From NCBI RefSeq assembly GCF_019311235.1, contig NZ_JAHWDF010000015.1, forward strand, positions 1 through 64,000: 64,000 bases of DNA. The letters are read 5' to 3'. A program made the translations under genes and the position numbers. Shown here in pieces: positions 59,148 to 64,000 of this stretch (position 1 is the stretch's first letter; every line of letters begins with the position of its first letter). This DNA comes from Mesonia aestuariivivens. Its GTDB lineage: Bacteria > Bacteroidota > Bacteroidia > Flavobacteriales > Flavobacteriaceae. Below the pieces are notes generated by a model that was not told the DNA's origin, did no database searches, and worked only from the letters and a program-made list of their open reading frames with translations.

Positions 59148-59268
59148 GCGTCATCCCGGACTTGATCTGAATCTCATTCTGTTTCTACTTCACTTATTCT
59201 CTAATACGCTTGATGTGATGCTGAAACAACACTTCGACCCCGCTCAGTATGACATTTCAGCATGACGC
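59148..59268. repeat. 121-bp element with 7-bp terminal inverted repeats
   Basis: It starts GCGTCAT and ends ATGACGC (perfect 7-bp terminal inverted repeats). Inside are CCCGGACTTGATCTGAATCT, an ATGCTGAAA / TTTCAGCAT hairpin (59218-59226 and 59255-59263), and a CTTCGACCCCGCTCAGTATG unit. It has no ORF. It lies between metH and metF. Confidence 0.6.
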
Positions 59269-59283
59269 TACTTTTAAAATTTT

Positions 59284-62022
59284 CTAAGTCAAATTGGGAC
59301 TTAACCATTTTTCAGCTTCTTGAAAAGTGATTCCTTTTCGTTTGGCAAAATCTTCCACCTGATCGGGTTTTATTTTTCCTAGTCCAAAATAGCGAGCTTC
59401 AGGATGCGCAAAATAATAACCGCTCACACTCGCAGCCGGCCACATCGCTAAATTTTCCGTAAGTTCTACACCAATGTTTTCTTCTACTTTTAATAATTTC
59501 CAAATACTTACTTTTTCTAAATGATCGGGACAGGCTGGATAACCCGGCGCGGGACGAATACCTTTATAGGATTCTTTGATCAATTCAGCATTCGACAAAT
59601 TTTCGTCTTGCGCATAACCCCAATCTTGGATACGGACTTGCCAATGCAAATATTCTGCAAAAGCTTCTGCTAAACGATCGGCTAAAGCTTTTACCATAAT
59701 CGAATTGTAATCGTCTAAATTCTTTTCAAACTCTGTGGCTAACTCTTGCGTCCCAAAACCAGTTGTCACACAAAAACACCCAATATAATCCTGAATTTCA
59801 GCTGCTTTTGGCGCTATAAAATCGGCTAATGCAAAGTTGGGCTTGCCTTTATATTTTTTTAGCTGTTGTCTCAGCGTTCTAAACCGAATAATTTCTGCTG
59901 AAGTTTCAGGATCTTGAACTGAAATATCGTCAGCTTCGACCGTATTTGCTGGAAACAAACCAAAAACAGCTTTCGCTTTTAATTGTTGCTGCTGAATAAT
60001 TTCGGTAAGCATTTTTTCAGCATCTTCAAATAAATTAGTGGCTTGTTGACCAACGACCTCATCTTCTAAAATCTCCGGGAATTTTCCGTGGAGATCCCAG
60101 CTTCTAAAAAAAGGTGTCCAATCGATAAACTCTTTTAATTTTTTCAACTCAAAATCTTCAATTATCTGAATCCCTAATTGATTAGGTTGGATAATATCTT
60201 CAGCTTTCCAATCGATTTGAAATTTATTTTTTCTAGCTTCAGCAATCGTTAAATATTCTTTCTTTTTGGTTCGGCTTAAAAACTTCTCTCTGAATTCGGC
60301 ATAATCGAGTTTTAGATCGGTTTTGTATTTCATCGCCGTTTCTTTTTGTAATAAATTTCCTACCACGGTTACCGCACGAGACGCATCGTTTACGTGAACG
60401 ACCGCGTGCTGATATTCTGCATCAATTTTTACAGCCGTATGCGCTTTAGAAGTTGTTGCGCCCCCAATTAATAACGGAACTTCAAAATCTTGACGTTGCA
60501 TTTCTTTGGCAAGAAAAACCATCTCGTCTAAGGATGGTGTGATCAATCCGCTTAAACCTATAATATCGACTTGTTGCGCTTTGGCTTCTGCAATAATTTT
60601 TTCCGGAGGAACCATGACTCCCAAATCGATAATTTCATAATTATTACAAGCAAGAACCACGCTTACAATGTTCTTCCCTATATCGTGTACATCGCCTTTT
60701 ACGGTCGCCATTAAAATTTTTCCTGCACCACTTTTTTCATTTTCAGAAAGCGGATTTTTCAATTTTTCTTCTTCAATAAAAGGGAATAAATAAGCAACGG
60801 CCTTTTTCATTACTCGGGCAGATTTCACTACTTGAGGAAGGAACATTTTTCCGCTTCCAAAGAGATCTCCTACCACGTTCATTCCTGCCATTAAATGACC
60901 TTCAATGACATGAATAGGTTTTTCTGATTGCTGTCGAGCTTCTTCAACATCTTCTAAAATATACGTATCGATGCCTTTTACCAAAGCACGCGTGATTCGG
61001 TCTTGCAAAGCCTCTTCTCGCCAAGACAGATCAACTTTATTTTTTTCTGATTTATTATTTTTTACCGTTTCTGCAAACTCCAATAAACGTTCAGTAGCAT
61101 CGCCGCGACGATCAAGCATTACGTCTTCTACATGTTCTAATAAATCTTTAGGAATGTCGTCGTAAACCTGTAACATCGTCGGGTTAACAATACCAATATT
61201 CATCCCGGCTTGTATGGCATGATACAAAAACACCGAATGCATCGCTTCACGAACGGCATTATTTCCGCGGAAAGAAAAAGAAATATTGCTCACGCCGCCG
61301 CTCACGCTTACATAAGGAAGATTCTGTTTTACCCAACGCGAAGCTTCAATAAAATTGATTGCGTTTTTTCGGTGTTCTTCCATTCCCGTAGCGACCGGAA
61401 AAATGTTTAAATCGAAGATGATATCTTCCGGCGGGAAGTTCACTTTATTCACCAATAAATCATAAGAACGTTGTGCAATTTCGATGCGACGCTGGTAATT
61501 ATCGGCTTGCCCAACTTCATCAAAAGCCATCACGACTACCGCAGCTCCATAACGTTTAATCTTCTTGGCGTGAAGTAAAAATTCTTCTTCACCTTCTTTG
61601 AGCGAAATTGAATTCACCACACATTTTCCTTGAACAACTTGCAAACCGGCTTCGATAATTGCCCATTTAGAGCTATCGATCATGATTGGCACACGAGAAA
61701 TATCTGGTTCTGAAACGATTAGATTTAGAAAATTTACCATCGCTTCTTTTCCATCAATCAAACCATCGTCCATATTTATATCAATAATCTGCGCGCCGCC
61801 TTCTACCTGATCGCGGGCGATGGCCAAAGCTTCCTCAAATTTTTCTTCTTTGATGAGTCGTAAAAATTTTCGAGAGCCGGCTACATTGGTACGTTCACCT
61901 ACATTCACAAAATTGCTTTCGGGAGTGATGATCAAAGGTTCTAAACCCGAAAGTTTCAATGGTCGAAAACTTGAATTGGTTTTACTATTATTTTTAGGTT
62001 CTATCGCTGTAAATAAATTCAT
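59284..62022 (-). CDS. metH: Cobalamin-dependent methionine synthase, large fragment
   Basis: A 912-residue protein holding all MetH modules except the homocysteine-binding one. Order: pterin-binding domain (about 20-280: [48 protein letters not shown]), cap helices, B12-binding domain with the cobalt-ligand motif [10 protein letters not shown] (about 470-480) and [14 protein letters not shown], and the C-terminal SAM-binding reactivation domain ([28 protein letters not shown]). The missing N-terminal module is the next gene upstream, 6 bp away. Split MetH is, I believe, common in flavobacteria. Confidence 0.96.
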   Translation of the reverse strand: MNLFTAIEPKNNSKTNSSFRPLKLSGLEPLIITPESNFVNVGERTNVAGSRKFLRLIKEEKFEEALAIARDQVEGGAQIIDINMDDGLIDGKEAMVNFLNLIVSEPDISRVPIMIDSSKWAIIEAGLQVVQGKCVVNSISLKEGEEEFLLHAKKIKRYGAAVVVMAFDEVGQADNYQRRIEIAQRSYDLLVNKVNFPPEDIIFDLNIFPVATGMEEHRKNAINFIEASRWVKQNLPYVSVSGGVSNISFSFRGNNAVREAMHSVFLYHAIQAGMNIGIVNPTMLQVYDDIPKDLLEHVEDVMLDRRGDATERLLEFAETVKNNKSEKNKVDLSWREEALQDRITRALVKGIDTYILEDVEEARQQSEKPIHVIEGHLMAGMNVVGDLFGSGKMFLPQVVKSARVMKKAVAYLFPFIEEEKLKNPLSENEKSGAGKILMATVKGDVHDIGKNIVSVVLACNNYEIIDLGVMVPPEKIIAEAKAQQVDIIGLSGLITPSLDEMVFLAKEMQRQDFEVPLLIGGATTSKAHTAVKIDAEYQHAVVHVNDASRAVTVVGNLLQKETAMKYKTDLKLDYAEFREKFLSRTKKKEYLTIAEARKNKFQIDWKAEDIIQPNQLGIQIIEDFELKKLKEFIDWTPFFRSWDLHGKFPEILEDEVVGQQATNLFEDAEKMLTEIIQQQQLKAKAVFGLFPANTVEADDISVQDPETSAEIIRFRTLRQQLKKYKGKPNFALADFIAPKAAEIQDYIGCFCVTTGFGTQELATEFEKNLDDYNSIMVKALADRLAEAFAEYLHWQVRIQDWGYAQDENLSNAELIKESYKGIRPAPGYPACPDHLEKVSIWKLLKVEENIGVELTENLAMWPAASVSGYYFAHPEARYFGLGKIKPDQVEDFAKRKGITFQEAEKWLSPNLT

Positions 62023-62028
62023 TTTATA

Positions 62029-63036
62029 TTAAATTAATTGTGGAGCTTCCAATTTTCGAGGCGAATACTTGCCTGCCACATTTGCAATGGCTTTGATATG
62101 CTCCGGCGTAGTTCCGCAGCAACCGCCAATGATATTCACTAAATTTTTCTGAAGGTATTCTTCAATCTGACTCGCCATTTCTTCGGGAGATTCATCGTAT
62201 TCTCCAAAGGCATTCGGCAATCCAGCATTGGGATAGGCGGAAACGCCTGCCGAAGTTCTGTTAGCTAAAACTTCTAAATGTGGCGTGAGTTGTTTGGCAC
62301 CTAACGCACAATTAAAACCTACGCTTAACAACGGAATATGCGAGACAGAGATTAGAAAAGCCTCGGCGGTTTGTCCTGATAAAGTTCTTCCAGAAGCATC
62401 GGTGATCGTACCGCTTAACATTACCGGAATATCGATTTGTTGTTCTTCTTTTATTTCTTCAATGGCAAAAAGAGCAGCTTTGGCGTTAAGCGTATCAAAA
62501 ACAGTCTCAACCAATAAAATATCGACACCTCCTTTGAGTAAAGCTAGCGCTTGTTGTTTGTAAGCCATGCGTAATTCATCAAAACAAATCGCACGAAAAC
62601 CGGGATTATTTACATCTGGAGATATGCTAGCGGTCTTATTGGTTGGCCCCATCGCACCGGCAACAAAACGTGGTTTTTCAGTATTCTCCAAGGTGATTTT
62701 TTGAGCGACTTCTTTGGCAATTCTGGCAGACTCATAATTGAGCTCATCGACCAAATGTTCCATTTTATAATCGGCCATCGCAATGGTAGTTCCCGAAAAT
62801 GTATTGGTTTCTACAATATCTGCTCCGGCTTCAAAATACTTTTGATGTACTTCTGCTATCGCTTTGGGTTGAGTTAACGATAAGAGATCGTTATTCCCTT
62901 TAACGGGAATCTCCCAATTTTTAAAACGTTCTCCCTGAAAATCTTCTTCAGAAAATTGATAGCGCTGTAGCATCGTGCCCATTGCACCATCGAGAACCAA
63001 TATTTTTTGTATTAATAATTCCTTTAATTTACTCAT
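62029..63036 (-). CDS. Homocysteine S-methyltransferase module of split MetH
   Basis: A 335-residue zinc-dependent module that activates homocysteine. It starts LKELLIQKILVLDGAMGTMLQRYQ, the classic MetH N-terminus, with ETNTFSGTTIAMADYKM, the first zinc Cys in GFNCALG and the last two in GGCCGTTPEHI. It works with the adjacent large fragment, which carries folate, B12 and reactivation domains. It is first in the operon behind a SAM-I riboswitch. A stand-alone homocysteine methyltransferase is less likely because of the tight linkage. Confidence 0.95.
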   Translation of the reverse strand: MSKLKELLIQKILVLDGAMGTMLQRYQFSEEDFQGERFKNWEIPVKGNNDLLSLTQPKAIAEVHQKYFEAGADIVETNTFSGTTIAMADYKMEHLVDELNYESARIAKEVAQKITLENTEKPRFVAGAMGPTNKTASISPDVNNPGFRAICFDELRMAYKQQALALLKGGVDILLVETVFDTLNAKAALFAIEEIKEEQQIDIPVMLSGTITDASGRTLSGQTAEAFLISVSHIPLLSVGFNCALGAKQLTPHLEVLANRTSAGVSAYPNAGLPNAFGEYDESPEEMASQIEEYLQKNLVNIIGGCCGTTPEHIKAIANVAGKYSPRKLEAPQLI

Positions 63037-63093
63037 AGCATTTATATATAATAGCTATCAGAAAAAGGAACAGAAGGAAAGTAATTCTGTATG

Positions 63094-63204
63094 GGTTATC
63101 TATCTGCTTTTGCAGTAGAATGTAGCACCTTCTCACTCTATTTTCACAGAAAAAGGGTTGCTAAGGCTTCTTTGGGTCTAGTCCCTCTGCCTTTCTTGAT
63201 AACT
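63094..63204 (-). ncRNA. SAM-I (S-box) riboswitch
   Basis: On the minus-strand transcript the leader of the methionine genes matches the S-box core in order: P1 5' strand GTTATC, then AAGAAAGGCAGAGGGACTAG then ACCC, GAAGCCTTAGCAACCC, AAGGTGCTACATTC, the P4-like TGC...GCA hairpin, and AGATAGATAAC whose GATAAC pairs perfectly with GTTATC. A weak hairpin (ACAGAA / TTCTGT) followed by CCTTTTT lies between P1 and the start codon and may be the expression platform. SAM binding should switch off the split metH and probably metF. Confidence 0.92.
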
Positions 63205-63273
63205 TATTTCAATTTAAATATGAACTTGTGCCTATAAAATAAGCCTTTACTATTGATTTGTAACTAATCGTGT

Positions 63274-63693
63274 TTAAACCTGATTACCATTTAAAAAAAC
63301 TTCGTAATTAATTTCAGCCGTTTTCTCTAGCATTTTTGCTACCGAACAATACTTCTCTAACGATAGATCTACTGCACGGCGTGCTTTATTTTCTGGCAAA
63401 TCTCCCTCCAACTTAATTTTTAAATCTATTTTTTCAAATACTTTTGGCACAGCTTCTGGGTTGCGATAACCTTCAACCTCCATCTCTAGATGCGTTAATT
63501 CTAAGTGTTGTTTTTTTAAAATATGAACAATATCAATTCCGCTGCAACCAGCAATACCACGCAATAACAAATCCATAGGACTAGAGCCTTGAGGATTTTC
63601 AACCGATTTATTATCTAAATGAATCTCATCACCACGCTCGTTAGTGGTCACAAAATGAAAATCGTTATTGAGTCGTTTTAAATGCACTTTCAT
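63274..63693 (-). CDS. OsmC/Ohr family peroxiredoxin-like protein
   Basis: A 139-residue OsmC-family protein. It has HLDNKSVENPQGSSPMDLLLRGIAGCSGIDIVHILKK, where the Cys of GCSG is the first redox cysteine, and SLEKYCSVAKMLEKTAEINYEV with the second (KYCSVAKML). These proteins reduce organic hydroperoxides with thiols; this branch (YhfA-like) is poorly characterised. The -7 box TATCTTTG at 63708-63715 gives it its own promoter. Confidence 0.92.
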   Translation of the reverse strand: MKVHLKRLNNDFHFVTTNERGDEIHLDNKSVENPQGSSPMDLLLRGIAGCSGIDIVHILKKQHLELTHLEMEVEGYRNPEAVPKVFEKIDLKIKLEGDLPENKARRAVDLSLEKYCSVAKMLEKTAEINYEVFLNGNQV

Positions 63694-63707
63694 AGCTTGT
63701 TTTTTTT

Positions 63708-63715
63708 CAAAGATA
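63708..63715 (-). promoter_or_regulatory. -7 box of the OsmC gene
   Basis: TATCTTTG on the minus strand, a perfect TAnnTTTG match, 14 bp before the start codon. Confidence 0.7.
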
Positions 63716-63720
63716 ACGAT

Positions 63721-64000
63721 TCAAATTCTTTCTGCTAATTTTACGACATCACTCACCAAACCTCTGGCAGTTACTTTAGCTCCTGCTCCAGCGCCTTGAA
63801 TGACCAAGGGTTGATTTCCGTATGATTCGGTATAAATTTCAAATAGAGCGTCTGCCCCTTGTAAAGCGCCTAATGGATTTTGTTTTTGTTCGCTAACAAG
63901 TTTTACTTCTAAAACTTCTTGCTCTACATCAAACTCGCCAATGTAACGCAAGACTTCATTCTCGTTCAGTTTTGCTTTCAACGATTCAAATTCTTCATCT
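63721..64000 (-). CDS. thrA: Homoserine dehydrogenase C-terminal end (partial; probably aspartokinase-homoserine dehydrogenase)
   Basis: The frame is open to the right edge, so the gene continues outside the window and only its last 93 codons are seen. The sequence EVLRYIGEFDVEQEVLEVKLV followed by NPLGALQGADALFEIYTESYGNQPLVIQGAGAGAKVTARGLVSDVVKLA is the C-terminal end of the homoserine dehydrogenase domain as found in the bifunctional ThrA-type enzyme, where GAGAG(A)xVTA is conserved. It acts in threonine/methionine synthesis. Whether the aspartokinase half is fused cannot be seen here. A Met at 63981 is internal, not a start. Confidence 0.85.
   Translation of the reverse strand, partial: DEEFESLKAKLNENEVLRYIGEFDVEQEVLEVKLVSEQKQNPLGALQGADALFEIYTESYGNQPLVIQGAGAGAKVTARGLVSDVVKLAERI

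Noticed and set aside
1-64000. CRISPR arrays, toxin-antitoxin pairs, prophage genes or insertion-sequence transposases
   Set aside because: I saw no regularly spaced direct repeats with unique spacers and no transposase, integrase or phage structural proteins. The repeats found are short and intergenic.

Overview
The window looks like chromosome from a low-GC, rod-shaped, gliding marine-type member of the Flavobacteriaceae (Bacteroidota). The evidence is: a SusC/SusD pair, gliding-motility genes gldA, gldB and gldC, a secreted protein with a type IX secretion C-terminal sorting domain, the flavobacterial division/cell-wall gene order, and Bacteroidota promoters with the -7 box TAnnTTTG. I cannot name the genus from the sequence alone.

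Layout. 1-1647: a DUF6266 gene in repeat-rich DNA and an inverted repeat upstream of a regulator. 1648-19307: a pectin/rhamnogalacturonan-type polysaccharide utilisation locus. Its plus-strand arm holds a GntR regulator, sialate O-acetylesterase, GH2 and a tandem SGNH (CE12-like) esterase. Its minus-strand arm holds SusC, SusD, pectate lyase, GH31, a sulfatase remnant and L-rhamnose mutarotase. Four transcription units in it carry one conserved 20-bp motif exactly 17 bp upstream of the -7 box, which marks an unreported-looking regulon. 19510-19583: tRNA-Arg(UCG). 19623-35806: YqeY plus the mraZ-to-ftsZ division cluster on the minus strand, with three 10-bp-spaced GTGGTA repeats just upstream of the mraZ promoter. 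36089-46949: a hydrolase, engB, gldC/gldB, nadE, dnaG lacking zinc ligands, an ECF sigma/anti-sigma-like/outer-membrane cassette, a polyprenyl synthase and a T9SS-secreted protein. 47044-49389: rlmN and queA. 49498-57052: a minus-strand aromatic amino acid cluster (pheA, aminotransferase, tyrA, DAHP synthase-chorismate mutase, then rsgA, dtd, MazG-like, a small membrane protein and aroA). 57251-58156: gldA. 58153-63203: metF and a split metH behind a SAM-I riboswitch. The right edge holds OsmC and the C-terminal end of a homoserine dehydrogenase.

How the genes work together. The polysaccharide locus would bind, import, deacetylate and cut a rhamnose- and uronate-containing glycan, with the GntR/PBP-like protein as the obvious candidate sensor. 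The aromatic cluster covers entry into the shikimate pathway, EPSP synthase, and the chorismate-to-Phe/Tyr branch. In front of pheA sits what reads as a classical attenuator: a 25-residue leader ORF with eight consecutive Tyr/Phe codons, a terminator ending just before the pheA start codon, and a competing antiterminator pairing. The methionine genes appear to be controlled by S-adenosylmethionine through the riboswitch.

Intergenic DNA holds several families of short dispersed repeats, including a roughly 90-145 bp composite element in three copies whose ends are conserved and whose centre varies.
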